This document shows positions 9,120-17,697 of a DNA stretch of 64,000 nt, piece by piece. The notes beneath the pieces were generated by a model. The model searched no databases. It was not told where the DNA came from and saw only the letters and a program-made list of their open reading frames with translations. The translations under genes and the position numbers were made by a program. Source of the DNA: Nocardiopsis potens DSM 45234 (GTDB lineage: Bacteria > Actinomycetota > Actinomycetes > Streptosporangiales > Streptosporangiaceae). Every line of letters starts with the position of its first letter. Positions within the stretch are counted from its first letter, which is position 1. The stretch is taken from positions 1-64,000 of the forward strand of contig NZ_ANBB01000041.1 of NCBI RefSeq assembly GCF_000341105.1, in the 5' to 3' direction.

Positions 9120-9690
9120 CCCGGACCGCCCTGCTGCACCCGACCGACCAGCCGGTCCCCACCGCCGCCCTCGCCGCCCGCTTGAACCCCCGCCCCGTGA
9201 GGCACCGCGCCCGGGCGACCAGCCGGTCCCCTTCCCGCCCTCGCTGCCTGCTTGAACCTCCGCCCCGTGGGGCCCGACACCCGGGCGACCACCCCCGCCC
9301 CGCCCTTGCCTGCGCCGTCGCCGCCCGTCTTGACCTTCACCCCGTGGAGCGCCGCACCCGACCGACCGGCCGGTCCCCACCGCCGCCCTCGCCGCCCACT
9401 TGAACCCCCGCCCCGTGGGGCGCCGCGCCCGGGCGAGGCGCCTGACCCCGCCCCTACCTGCGCCGTCGCCGCCAGCCTTGACCTGCACTCCGCGAGACGC
9501 CGCACCGGACCGACCAGCCGGTCCCCACCGCCGCCCTCGCCGCCCGCTTGAACCCCCGCCCCGCGAGACGCCGCACCCGGCTGAGGCGCCCGACCCCGCC
9601 CCTACCCTCACCGTCGCCGCCCGCTTGAACCCCCGCCCCGCAAGGCGCCGCACCCGACCGACCGGCCGGCCCCCTCCCGCCCTCTGGGGT
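9120..9690. repeat. Right arm: tandem ~74-bp units in reverse orientation
   Basis: CTTGAAC or CTTGACC marks fall at 9181, 9251, 9329, 9399, 9477, 9547 and 9624. The spacing alternates 70 and 78 bp, the same ~148-bp dimer as the left arm but reverse-complemented (GCCGCCCGCTTGAACCCCCG). With the left arm it forms one very large imperfect palindrome. Confidence 0.8.
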
Positions 9691-9691
9691 G

Positions 9692-9754
9692 CGGTGTTGC
9701 GACAGCCACTGGAAACCACCCGCGTTGTCAGGGGCCGCAACGTCAAGATCATCG
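9692..9754. repeat. Dispersed intergenic palindrome, copy 2
   Basis: GGGGCCGCAACGTCAAGATC with flanks matches the right half of the 64-bp palindrome. The left half reads TGTTGCGACAGCCACTGG and aligns with the reverse complement of copy 1. It sits 22 bases before the end of the convergent-side gene at 9777. Confidence 0.7.
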
Positions 9755-9776
9755 CCCTGGGGGCGGCGCGCGTCCC

Positions 9777-10907
9777 TCACTCCGCCCAGGAGCCGAGCAG
9801 GCCCAGGGACGCGGCCTCGCGGACCGGGTCGGCGGTGCTGCGTGCGCCGACGCCGGTGAGGAAGCGCCGGGTGGTCAGCGCGGACGCGGTGTCCAGCGCG
9901 GACAGCCGGGCCGCCAGCCGCGGACCGTCGGTGATGCGCAGCGCGTCGATCACCTCGTTGGCGCGGCCCCCACCCGCGGCGACCGCAGTGGCCAGCAGCA
10001 GGTTGAGGAACCCGTGCCGGATCGGCGCGTCCGGCGCCGGCTCCGGCGCGACCGCCGGGTGCTCCCCGGAGGCGACCCGGAACGGCACGTCGTAGTGGAC
10101 GCAGGCGCGGATCAGCGAGGCCAGCTCGGCCCACCTGGGCGGTGGAACGCCCGGGCCGCCGTGGCAGCGGACCAGGACGCCGAGCGGCCGGGCCCCGCTC
10201 AGCGCGGCGACCGCGTCCAGCCGCCACGGGCTGTCGGCCATCGCGAAGAAGACCGCGCGCGGCTCCCTCCGCAGCCCGCCGGAGTGCGCCAGGGAGGCGA
10301 CCCGGCGCACCTCGTCCGGGCGGGCCGGCACCTCGAAGCAGGTGGGCACCAGCCCCGGCGCGTCCTCGGCGAGGGTGCGCGCGGCGTCGCCGTCCGGGCC
10401 GAGCACCACGCCCACCTCGACCTGGGGGCTCCCGGGCCCCGGCCGCGGCCGGGGGATCCGGCCGCCCTCCCCGATCGCGACGGCGCCGGCGTACGCCTCG
10501 CCCCCGCCGACGCCTAGCACCGACGGCAGCGCGCCGTCGGCCGCCCCGACGATCCCGGCGGTCGCCCCGGCGATCCCGGCGGCCGGCCCGGAGCCGTCCC
10601 CGCCGACCGCCCGGCCCAGCTCGGGCAGGAGCCCGGCCGGACACATCAGGCGCAGGCTGTGCATCGGGTGCGCGATGATCCGGTCGGACCGGTTGCGCTG
10701 CGCGGCCTGGAACGGCGGCAGCGGCGACGGCGGGAACAGCCCGGCGTCGTCGAGCAGGCCGCGGAGGAGGATCTGGGCCGGGGCGAGCCCCGGCTCGGCG
10801 ACCGGGTCGCGCCACCCGGCGACCTCCTCCGGGAGCCGGCCCGCGCGGCGGAGCCTGCGGCGGGCGCCGCCCCGCCGCGCGCGGGTGTCCGCGGACGCGC
10901 GCCCCAT
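9777..10907 (-). CDS. Conserved actinobacterial protein, third gene of homogentisate operon
   Basis: 376 aa. The start is the ATG at 10907, which overlaps the hmgA stop as TGATG, so translational coupling is likely. Another ATG lies 12 bases upstream. After an Arg-rich leader the conserved core begins ILLRGLLDDAGLFPPSPLP, a segment I associate with an uncharacterised actinobacterial family found in such operons. No catalytic motif is recognised. The C-terminal HGFLNLLLATAVAAGGG segment is helical and non-membrane. Gene order suggests a role accessory to aromatic catabolism, but the function is unknown. Confidence 0.7.
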   Translation of the reverse strand: MGRASADTRARRGGARRRLRRAGRLPEEVAGWRDPVAEPGLAPAQILLRGLLDDAGLFPPSPLPPFQAAQRNRSDRIIAHPMHSLRLMCPAGLLPELGRAVGGDGSGPAAGIAGATAGIVGAADGALPSVLGVGGGEAYAGAVAIGEGGRIPRPRPGPGSPQVEVGVVLGPDGDAARTLAEDAPGLVPTCFEVPARPDEVRRVASLAHSGGLRREPRAVFFAMADSPWRLDAVAALSGARPLGVLVRCHGGPGVPPPRWAELASLIRACVHYDVPFRVASGEHPAVAPEPAPDAPIRHGFLNLLLATAVAAGGGRANEVIDALRITDGPRLAARLSALDTASALTTRRFLTGVGARSTADPVREAASLGLLGSWAE

Positions 10908-12076
10908 CAGCGGGCCCATGTCCAGGCGTAGCCGGGGTCCTCGCATTCGAGCCCGGCCGGGCCGATGTCCAGCGGCCGGAAGGTGTCCACCATGACCGCG
11001 GTCTCGGTGGTGGCGGCCGCGCCGAGCGCCGCCTCCACCGCGCCGGGCTGCGGCCCGTGGGTGAACCCGGCGGGGTGCAGCGAGACCGATCCGATGCCGA
11101 TGCCCGATCCCTTGCGCGCGGCGTAGTCCCCTGCGACGTAGTACATGAACTCGTCGCTGTCCACGTTGTGGTGGTTGTAGGGGATGGGGACGGCCTGCTC
11201 GTCGAAGTCGAGCGGGCGCGGGCAGAACGAGCAGACCACGAAGTTCGGCCCCTCGAAGGTCTGGTGCACCGGCGGTGGCGCGTGGGTGCGCTTCACGATC
11301 GGCTCGAAGTCGGCGATGTTGAACGCGTACGGGTAGAGGCAGCCGTCCCAGCCCACCACGTCGAACGGGTGGTGAGCGAAGGTCATCGAGGTCAGCCCGC
11401 CGCGGGTGCGCACCAGCACCGGGGTGGGCGCCTCCGCCTCGGGGCCCTCGGCCAGCAGCGGCTCCCCCGGTCCGCGCAGGTCCCGCTCGCTGTAGGGGGC
11501 GTGCTCCAGGAACTGGCCGCACTGAGAGAGGTAGCGGCGCGGCGTGCGGATGTGCCCGGAGGCCTCGATGACCAGCGCGTCGACGGTGCCGTGCGGGATC
11601 CAGCGGTGGATGGTGCCGGTGGGCACGGTGACGTAGTCGCCCTCGGCCGCCTCGATCGCCCCCTGGCTCGACTCGAAGCGCGCCGAGCCGGACTGCAGGT
11701 ACACCGTCTCGTCGCCGGCGGAGTTCCGGTACAGCCCGCTGGGGCGGTCCGCCGAGGCGTGGCAGAGCCGGACGTCGGCGTTGCCGGCCAGCAGCCGCCG
11801 CCCGGCGACCAGGTCGCCGCCGGTGGGCAGCTCGCCGGTGCGGAAGTGCCGGGGCGCCAGCGGCAGGTTGGGGACCGCCGCCGCGGCGGACCGGGGGTCC
11901 TCGACCGGTTCGGCCTTGACGATGGCGGTGGGCAGGTGGCGGTGGTAGAGCAGCGAGGAGTCGGAGGAGAAGCCCTCCTCCCCCATCAGCTCCTCGGCGT
12001 AGATGCCCCCGTCGGGGCGGCGGAAGACCAGGTGGCGCTTGCGGGGGATCTCGCCGACGGCACGGTAGTACGGCAT
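10907..12076 (-). CDS. hmgA: Homogentisate 1,2-dioxygenase
   Basis: 389 aa. ATG preceded by GGAGAG. Cupin-type enzyme that opens the homogentisate ring to maleylacetoacetate in tyrosine/phenylalanine catabolism. Family features are visible: the start PYYRAVGEIPRKRH, the YVTVPTGTIHRW cupin strand, GWDGCLYPYAFNIADFEP, the NHHNVDSDEFMYYVAGDY segment with metal-binding His/Glu, and SVSLHPAGFTHGPQPG near the C-terminus with the last His ligand. It is somewhat shorter than the 430-440 aa proteobacterial form, as is usual for actinobacterial members. It is the middle gene of a three-gene operon. Confidence 0.92.
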   Translation of the reverse strand: MPYYRAVGEIPRKRHLVFRRPDGGIYAEELMGEEGFSSDSSLLYHRHLPTAIVKAEPVEDPRSAAAAVPNLPLAPRHFRTGELPTGGDLVAGRRLLAGNADVRLCHASADRPSGLYRNSAGDETVYLQSGSARFESSQGAIEAAEGDYVTVPTGTIHRWIPHGTVDALVIEASGHIRTPRRYLSQCGQFLEHAPYSERDLRGPGEPLLAEGPEAEAPTPVLVRTRGGLTSMTFAHHPFDVVGWDGCLYPYAFNIADFEPIVKRTHAPPPVHQTFEGPNFVVCSFCPRPLDFDEQAVPIPYNHHNVDSDEFMYYVAGDYAARKGSGIGIGSVSLHPAGFTHGPQPGAVEAALGAAATTETAVMVDTFRPLDIGPAGLECEDPGYAWTWAR

Positions 12077-12194
12077 GGCGCTCTCCTTCCCGGGGAGCCG
12101 TCCCCTCCCCTGGGGGACCTCTACCCCCTCCGCGCCGCCGCGCCCCATCCCGGCCGGCCCGGGCCCGTTCCGGCCGCGCCCGCGGGCGGGGAGG

Positions 12195-13922
12195 TCAGGC
12201 GGTGCGGACCCGGGGCCGCGCCCCGCAGGCGCGGGCGAGCGCGGCGCGCACGGCCGAGGCCGCCTCCTCCGCCGCGGCCTCCGGGCCGGCCTGCCGGGGC
12301 ACCCCGGCCGGCGGGGAGAGCACCGCACACAGGTGGGCGTCGGGACGCAGCACGAACAGCGTGCCGGGCGGGCGGCCCAGCGCCTCGGCGAGCCGGCCGT
12401 CCGGGTCCAGCTCGTCCAGGGCGTGCACGGTCAGCGGGAGCGGCAGCCCGGCGCGGCCGCGGCAGACCGCGCGGGCCTGGACCGCCCCCGGGGCGAGCAC
12501 GGTGAACCCGGGGCCGAGCAGGCGGCGCAGCCGGGTGCGGTCCCCTTCGCCGCCGCCGACGCTGGCCGGCACCGCGCAGAGCGCGTCCGGGCAGATGTCG
12601 CCGGGGCCGGGGGCGCCCGGCCGGGCCTGGGCGGGGACCGCGCCGCCCGGGGTGGTCAGCGGCGAGTCCGCGTAGCGGAACGGTTCGGCGAGCCGGCCGG
12701 AGTCGATCTCGGAGCCGGCCGCGGGATCGGTGAGGGCGCGTTCCAGGACCTCGACCCGGCGCCGCCGGTCGGCGTCGGTCCGCGGCACCAGGAAGCGCAT
12801 GGTCGCCGAGGTGATCCGGAGGTTCTCCCGGGCCGCGGCCCAGCGCTCGGCGTGGTAGCTCTCCAGCAGCGCCTCCTCGGCCGCGGCGCCGGAGCCGAGC
12901 GCGCACGCGATCTTCCAGGCCAGGTTCTCCGCGTCCTGCACCCCGCTGTTGAGCCCGCGCGCGCCGAACGGCGCGTACAGGTGGGCGGCGTCGCCGGCGA
13001 GCAGCACCCGGCCGGTGCGGAGCCGCGCGGCGCACCGCTCGTGGAACCGGTAGACCGAGGTCCACAGCAACTCGTAGCGGCGGTCGCCGGTGATCGCGCG
13101 GATCCGCCGGTCCAGGGCGCCGCTCTCCCGCTCGGCCTCCAGGTCGTAGCCGTCGGACACCTGCCAGTCGATGCGCCAGGTGGAGTCGGGGCACTGGTGC
13201 ACCAGCACCTGCCGGCCGGGGTTCCACACCGGGTCGAAGTAGAACCTGCGCTCCCGGGGGAAGGGCAGGTCGGCGCGGATGTCGCAGATGAGGAACCGGT
13301 CGCCGAAGGACTCTCCGGGGAACTCGGTGCCGAGCAGCCGGCGCACCGCGCTGTGCGGGCCGTCGGCGCCGACCGCGTAGCGGCCGCGCAGCCCGGTCGG
13401 CCCGCCGGGGGCGTCGGCCCGCAGCAGCACGCCCGCGCCGTCCTGGCGCAGCCCGGTGACCCGGTGCCCGAAGCGGATCCGGATGTTCGGCTCGGCCTCG
13501 GCCGCGGCCAGCAGCTCCTCCTCCACCCGGGCCTGGGAGATGTTGATCCACGGCGGGAGCAGGACCCCGCCGCGCCCGGCGCTGCCGGGGAAGACGACGG
13601 TGCGCACCTCCCGCCCCCGGTAGTAGGTGCGCGCGGTGGTCCAGGTGGTGCCCTCGGCGATGATCCGCTCCCCGACGCCGAGCCGGTCGAAGACGTCGAG
13701 CACGTCGCGCTGGAAGCAGATGGCCTTGGAGCCGGTGCGCCGGAACACCGCGGCCTCCTGCTCCGGGGCGGCCTCCAGGACCTGGGAGGGGACGCCGAAG
13801 CGGGCGAGCGCCAGTGCCGCGGTCAGCCCGACCGGGCCGGCGCCGGCGATGAGCACCGGGGCGTCCTCGGCGGGCCGTCCGCGCGGGGCGCCGTCCCCGG
13901 GGCTCGGCTGGTTGAACGGCAT
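12195..13922 (-). CDS. FAD-dependent aromatic monooxygenase (PheA/TfdB/MhpA class)
   Basis: 575 aa. The ATG is chosen for its GGGAGGG RBS; longer frames upstream are unlikely. N-terminal Rossmann motif APVLIAGAGPVGLTAALALA, mid-protein DG motif YAVGADGPHSAVRRLLG, and the FAD ribityl-binding GRVLLAGDAAHLYAPFGARGLNSG are all intact. A C-terminal thioredoxin-like domain (about 450-575) is typical of phenol-hydroxylase-like enzymes. It hydroxylates an aromatic ring using NAD(P)H and O2. Its position ahead of hmgA suggests that it feeds homogentisate or a related hydroquinone into ring cleavage. The exact substrate cannot be read from sequence. Confidence 0.88.
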   Translation of the reverse strand: MPFNQPSPGDGAPRGRPAEDAPVLIAGAGPVGLTAALALARFGVPSQVLEAAPEQEAAVFRRTGSKAICFQRDVLDVFDRLGVGERIIAEGTTWTTARTYYRGREVRTVVFPGSAGRGGVLLPPWINISQARVEEELLAAAEAEPNIRIRFGHRVTGLRQDGAGVLLRADAPGGPTGLRGRYAVGADGPHSAVRRLLGTEFPGESFGDRFLICDIRADLPFPRERRFYFDPVWNPGRQVLVHQCPDSTWRIDWQVSDGYDLEAERESGALDRRIRAITGDRRYELLWTSVYRFHERCAARLRTGRVLLAGDAAHLYAPFGARGLNSGVQDAENLAWKIACALGSGAAAEEALLESYHAERWAAARENLRITSATMRFLVPRTDADRRRRVEVLERALTDPAAGSEIDSGRLAEPFRYADSPLTTPGGAVPAQARPGAPGPGDICPDALCAVPASVGGGEGDRTRLRRLLGPGFTVLAPGAVQARAVCRGRAGLPLPLTVHALDELDPDGRLAEALGRPPGTLFVLRPDAHLCAVLSPPAGVPRQAGPEAAAEEAASAVRAALARACGARPRVRTA

Positions 13923-14005
13923 GGGGTCCCTCCCGGCGTCCGGCCCCGCAGGGGCGGCCGCGGGCGGCGTGCCGCTCCCGCCCGCCTCCCCCCGTCTCCC
14001 CGTCG

Positions 14006-14034
14006 ATGCTAAATGTGACCTGCGCCACCCGCAA
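14006..14034 (-). promoter_or_regulatory. Candidate promoter of the FAD monooxygenase-hmgA operon
   Basis: On the minus strand, TTGCGG (-35) and TAGCAT (-10) are separated by 17 bases, about 90 bases upstream of the monooxygenase ATG. It is a good sigma-HrdB-like spacing. Position and motif are the only evidence. Confidence 0.5.
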
Positions 14035-14185
14035 CGGCGGTCCGGTTGCGGAGGGCACACCGGCGCCGGGCCGCGCTCTTCGCACTCCGACTGAATTCCC
14101 CCGTTTCCCCCCGGACCACCCGGTTCTCTGTCACTTTGCGCAGTCGCGGTGTTGATATCCGGTCATCTGGGCTCTTGGCGAGCTC

Positions 14186-14215
14186 TTGCCAAAACGCCCC
14201 CGTACTGCTTACCTT
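14186..14215 (+). promoter_or_regulatory. Candidate promoter for small RNA
   Basis: TTGCCA (-35) and TACCTT (-10) with an 18-base spacer, placing transcription start near 14222. The downstream region has no convincing ORF and ends in a strong terminator. Confidence 0.4.
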
Positions 14216-14221
14216 GACCAG

Positions 14222-14418
14222 GTGTGCGGACGCCGCCCGTGTGCGGAGACGTGCGTTCCGATAACCGAAAAGACCTCGCGCAGGGCCGGAATCGCTGACT
14301 CCCCCTCCCTCAGTGACACGCCCTGCCTCCCCTCCTGTCGGGGGCCGGCCCTCCCCTCCCGGTCGGCCCCGGTACCAGGAGATGAGAAGGGGCGGTGCCG
14401 CTCGCGGCACCGCCCCTT
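14222..14418 (+). ncRNA. Candidate 6C-like small RNA with C-rich hairpin loops
   Basis: Two stem-loops expose C-runs. The first is TCGCTGA (14292-14298), loop CTCCCCCTCCC, TCAGTGA. The second is GGGGCCGGCC (14341-14350), loop CTCCCCTCCC, GGTCGGCCCC. This arrangement, two adjacent hairpins with C-rich loops in an intergenic actinobacterial transcript, is the definition of the 6C RNA family (B11 in mycobacteria). A promoter-like element precedes it and an intrinsic terminator closes it. The 5' end is approximate. The family assignment rests on architecture, not on an alignment. Confidence 0.45.
14389..14418 (+). terminator. Intrinsic terminator after the small RNA
   Basis: GGGGCGGTGCCGC, loop TCG, CGGCACCGCCCC followed by TT: a near-perfect 12-13 bp stem. 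Confidence 0.8.
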
Positions 14419-14446
14419 CGCGCTTCCCTCCCCGGTCCTCCCAGGG

Positions 14447-14510
14447 CGATGATCTTGACGTTGCGGGGGTATCAGAGCGCTCTGGCACCCCCGCAGCGTC
14501 AAGATCATCA
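14447..14510. repeat. Dispersed intergenic palindrome, copy 3
   Basis: CGATGATCTTGACGTTGCGG at the left pairs with CCGCAGCGTCAAGATCATC at the right, around an AGAGCGCTCT centre. It lies between the small RNA terminator and the 3' end of the NlpC/P60 gene, so it may also act as that gene's terminator. Confidence 0.75.
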
Positions 14511-14516
14511 GGAGGG

Positions 14517-15698
14517 TCAGAGGCCCACCCGGACCACGCCGGCCATCTTGGCGGTGCGCACCTCGGTGGTGCGGACGTCCAGCCCGGTGCGCGGGGCCTC
14601 CAGCATCATCCCGTCGCCGAGGTAGATGGCGACGTGCGAGATGTAGTCGGGCGCGGTGGGGTCGGTGCGCCAGAAGATCAGGTCGCCGCGGCGGGCGTCC
14701 TCCCAGGCGACGTGCTCGCCCGCGTACCACTGGTCGTGGGTGACCCGCGGGATCGCGACGCCCTCCTGGGCGAAGGCCCACTGGAGCAGGCCGGAGCAGT
14801 CGAAGCCGCCCTCCTCCAGCGACTCCCCGCCCCACACGTAGGGCACGCCCTGCATGGTCTCGGCGTGCGCGATGACCCGCTCCAGGGTCTCCTCGGGGAC
14901 CGCGCTGCCGCGCGCGCCGGCCGGGCGCGGCTCCGGGTCCTCCGCGAGCAGCTGCAGCGAGGCGTCCTCGCCGAGGACCTCCTCCAGCCGGTCCTTGAGC
15001 TCCCACAGGTCGGCCTCGGGCGCGGAGACCACCAGGCCGTTGCCCTCCGGGAAGCCCAGCTCCGCGGCGAGGTCCCGGGAGATCAGCGCGTCGATGCCGG
15101 CGACGCCGGAGGTGGCGTGCGTCCACACCTCGCGGGTCACCTCGCCGTCCGCCCCGTCGATCTCCACCTCGCCGCCGACGTCGAGGCCGCGCTGCCGGCC
15201 GACCTCGTCGGAGAGCGCGACCCGGCCCTCGGCGATGCCCTGCCAGATCTCGTCGGACTCGGCCGAGGGCTCGGGGGCGTAGTTGCGGAACCCGGACGGG
15301 TCCACGCCGAGCACCGAGGTCTCCTCGCCCTCGACGGAGACCCGGGCCGCGTCGACCACCTCGACGCCGGCCACCCCGTCCAGGCCGCGCACCTCGCGCA
15401 GGGCCCGCTCGGGCACGGTGTCCGGGAGGACCGCGAAGTACTCGCGCGAGCGGGGCTCGCCCAGCGGCTCGACCTCGGCGTCGCCGGAGAGGCCGCCGGG
15501 GTCGGCGACCTTCGGCGCGGTCCGCTCCCCGGAGGGCTCCGCGGAGGGGGACGGCCGGCCGGAGCCGCCCTGCAGGTCGACCGGGGGCCGGTCGGCGATG
15601 CGCGGCTCCGGGTCCGCCCAGGCGGGGGCCCCGAAGGCGGTGAACGCCACCGCGAACGCGACCGTGGTCCCCGCGCACGTTCTCAGCCGGTCCCGCAC
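14517..15698 (-). CDS. Secreted NlpC/P60 peptidoglycan endopeptidase
   Basis: 393 aa from a GTG with a GAGG RBS. An in-frame ATG 48 bases upstream would add 16 residues before the signal peptide. Signal peptide VAFAVAFTAFGAPAWA. The middle (about 90-260) shows an FtsX-extracellular-like sequence (EYFAVLPDTVPERALREVRGLDGVAGVEVVD...), an unusual companion. The C-terminal NlpC/P60 domain has the catalytic Cys in GGFDCSGLLQWAF near residue 301, the His in YISHVAIYLGDG and the RGDLIFW turn. It cleaves D-gamma-Glu-meso-DAP bonds in stem peptides during growth or development. I looked for a ydaO riboswitch upstream and did not find one I could support. Confidence 0.85.
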   Translation of the reverse strand: MRDRLRTCAGTTVAFAVAFTAFGAPAWADPEPRIADRPPVDLQGGSGRPSPSAEPSGERTAPKVADPGGLSGDAEVEPLGEPRSREYFAVLPDTVPERALREVRGLDGVAGVEVVDAARVSVEGEETSVLGVDPSGFRNYAPEPSAESDEIWQGIAEGRVALSDEVGRQRGLDVGGEVEIDGADGEVTREVWTHATSGVAGIDALISRDLAAELGFPEGNGLVVSAPEADLWELKDRLEEVLGEDASLQLLAEDPEPRPAGARGSAVPEETLERVIAHAETMQGVPYVWGGESLEEGGFDCSGLLQWAFAQEGVAIPRVTHDQWYAGEHVAWEDARRGDLIFWRTDPTAPDYISHVAIYLGDGMMLEAPRTGLDVRTTEVRTAKMAGVVRVGL

Positions 15699-15937
15699 GA
15701 ATCGACCTCGCTCTCCCGCGCCCTCGTTGACATCGCGTACAAGCATGGGTGCCCGGGGTCGCATTTTCAAGCGTCCCTGCGGTGAACTCGGAACCAACCG
15801 AATCCCCTGTGCCGCAGCGGGAGCGGCCGCCGGACGCGTGCCGCGGGCGCCGGAGAAGGGCAAAGCCTCTTGGACCCGCGTTGACCCGCCGCCGCTCCGC
15901 CCGCCGGCCCCGCCCCGGTCAGCCGGCACCGCCCCGG

Positions 15938-17605
15938 TCAGGCGTCGGCGTAGCAGTCCACCACGGACACGTCGAGCGGGAACCGGACCGGGCTCTCGCC
16001 GAACATCACCCGGCCCGCCTCGTCGGCGGCCCGCCGCGCCAGGTCCGCGGTCTCTCCGGCCAGCCGCGCCGGGACGTGCATGACCAGCTCGTCGTGCTGG
16101 AAGAAGACGATCTCCGGGCGGCCGTCGGAGCCGTCCATCCCGGCCAGGCCCCGGCGGACCGCGGCCATGAGGACCAGCGCCCACTCCGCCGCGGTGGCCT
16201 GCACGGTGAAGTTGCGGGTGAACCGGCCGCGGCCGCGCGCGGCGCCGCCGGCGTCCGGGCCCCCTTCCGCGACGGTGTTCCGCCAGCCGGGCGAGGGCGG
16301 CGGGCAGGTGCGGCCGAGCCAGGACCGCACCAGGCCGCCGCGCTCCCCCTCCTCCGCCGCCCGGTCCAGGAAGCCGATGGCCCGCGGGTAGGCCCGGCGC
16401 AGCACGGCCAGCAGCGGCGCGGCGTCCCCGCCGGTCTGGCCGTACATGGCGGCCAGCAGCCCGATCTTGGCGCGCTGCCGGTCCCCGCCGAAGGCGCCGG
16501 CCAGCCGGGCGTACAGGTCGTCGGCGCCGGCCGCCCGGGCCAGCGCGGCGTCCCGCGAGACCGCGGCGAGGATCCGCGGCTCCAGCTGCCCGGCGTCCGC
16601 GCTGACCAGCCGCCACCCGGGGTCGGCGACGATGGCGCCGCGCACCGCCTTGGGGATCTGCAGGGCGCCGCCGCCGCGGGTGGCCCAGCGCCCCGACACC
16701 ACCCCGCCCACCACGTAGTCGGGGCGGAACCGGCCGCTGCGCACCCAGGCGTCCAGCCAGGCCCATCCGTGCGCGGAGTGCAGCCGGGCGAGCTCCTTGT
16801 ACCTGAGCAGCGGGCGGACCGCGGGGTGGTCCACCGCCCTGAGCACCTCGGAGCGGGTGGAGGAGACGTCGTGCCCGGCGGCCGCGAACGCCTTGAGCAG
16901 CTGCGCGGGCGAGTCCGGGTTGACCTCCCGGCCTAGTGCGGCGGAGACCTCCTCGACCAGCCCGGCGAGGACCGCGGGGCGGGCCCCGGCCGGCGGCCGC
17001 GCGCCCAGCTGCGCGGTGAGCAGCCGGTCGTGCACGGCGGCGCTCCACGGGATGCCGGTGCGCCGCATCTCCGCGGCGGCCAGCGCGCCGGCCGACTCCA
17101 CCGCGCACAGCAGCGCGAATCGGCCGGGGTCGGGGAGGCCGCCGATCCGCCGCCACTGGTCGGCGTGGACCTCGGCGAGCGCGGCCAGGCGGTCGGTGCC
17201 CGGCGGCAGGGTGCCGCTCTCCGCGGCGAACAGCGCCGGCTGCTCCTCGCCGCCGCGGCCGGCCCGGCGGACCGGGTCCGGCGGGACCTCCCGGCCGTGC
17301 AGCCGCGCCCAGGCGGCCCCCAGCGCGTGCGGTTCGCCGAACCGGCCGGCGTGCGCGAGCAGCAGCGCCTCGACCAGTCCGACGTCGTGGCAGCGGCCGA
17401 CCTGCACCCCGCGGCCGAGCAGCGGCGGGTAGGCCTCGGAGGTGTCCGCCCACACCCAGCGGACCGCCTCCGCGCCGCCGGCCTCCCGCTCCGCGACCCC
17501 GACGGCGAGGTCACCGGTCTCGGCGGCGGCCCCCCGCACCCCGGAGGGGTCGAGCTCGGCGAGCCGCCCGCCGCCCTCCCCGTCCGGGTCCACCGCGATC
17601 CGCAT
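15938..17605 (-). CDS. DNA polymerase I-like protein with divergent exonuclease domain
   Basis: 555 aa. It is much shorter than PolA (about 900 aa) and lacks the 5' nuclease. The family A palm is present: motif A reads DAGQLEPRILA (normally DYSQIELR), the O-helix motif B reads RQRAKIGLLAAMYGQ, and motif C FFQHDELVMHVP contains the catalytic Asp-Glu. The N-terminal ~200 residues fit a degenerate 3'-5' exonuclease-like domain. Such stand-alone proteins are widespread in actinomycetes as a second PolA-like gene. A repair role is probable but not shown. Confidence 0.85.
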   Translation of the reverse strand: MRIAVDPDGEGGGRLAELDPSGVRGAAAETGDLAVGVAEREAGGAEAVRWVWADTSEAYPPLLGRGVQVGRCHDVGLVEALLLAHAGRFGEPHALGAAWARLHGREVPPDPVRRAGRGGEEQPALFAAESGTLPPGTDRLAALAEVHADQWRRIGGLPDPGRFALLCAVESAGALAAAEMRRTGIPWSAAVHDRLLTAQLGARPPAGARPAVLAGLVEEVSAALGREVNPDSPAQLLKAFAAAGHDVSSTRSEVLRAVDHPAVRPLLRYKELARLHSAHGWAWLDAWVRSGRFRPDYVVGGVVSGRWATRGGGALQIPKAVRGAIVADPGWRLVSADAGQLEPRILAAVSRDAALARAAGADDLYARLAGAFGGDRQRAKIGLLAAMYGQTGGDAAPLLAVLRRAYPRAIGFLDRAAEEGERGGLVRSWLGRTCPPPSPGWRNTVAEGGPDAGGAARGRGRFTRNFTVQATAAEWALVLMAAVRRGLAGMDGSDGRPEIVFFQHDELVMHVPARLAGETADLARRAADEAGRVMFGESPVRFPLDVSVVDCYADA

Positions 17606-17697
17606 GCTCCCAGTCTGGTCCTGGGCACCGACGTTTTCCCACCGTCCGCCCGTTCTCTCCCGGTCCGCTCGGCGGGGAGGGCCCGGGGCCGGAGGGG

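Noticed and set aside
8074..9255. Several open frames of 80-390 codons in the repeat region
   Set aside because: They exist because GC-rich tandem repeats lack stops; products are Arg/Gly/Pro repeats with no start signals.
8147..9690. Units of tRNA-like length (~74 bp) with GGTTCAAG resembling a T-arm: degenerate tRNA array
   Set aside because: No acceptor or anticodon arms can be folded consistently; the resemblance is limited to one heptamer.
8147..9690. CRISPR array
   Set aside because: Whole units are repeated without unique spacers, and no cas genes lie nearby.
9777..11522. Extended 581-codon version of the third homogentisate-operon gene
   Set aside because: The upstream part overlaps hmgA entirely and has shadow composition; the start at 10907 fits coupling.
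15699..15900. ydaO (c-di-AMP) riboswitch before the NlpC/P60 gene
   Set aside because: Short similarities (CACAGGGG) only; the conserved core and pseudoknot could not be recognised.
14517..17453. A 978-codon fusion of polymerase and NlpC/P60 frames
   Set aside because: The 5' two thirds are an off-frame shadow of the polymerase gene; a signal peptide and RBS mark the real start at 15698.
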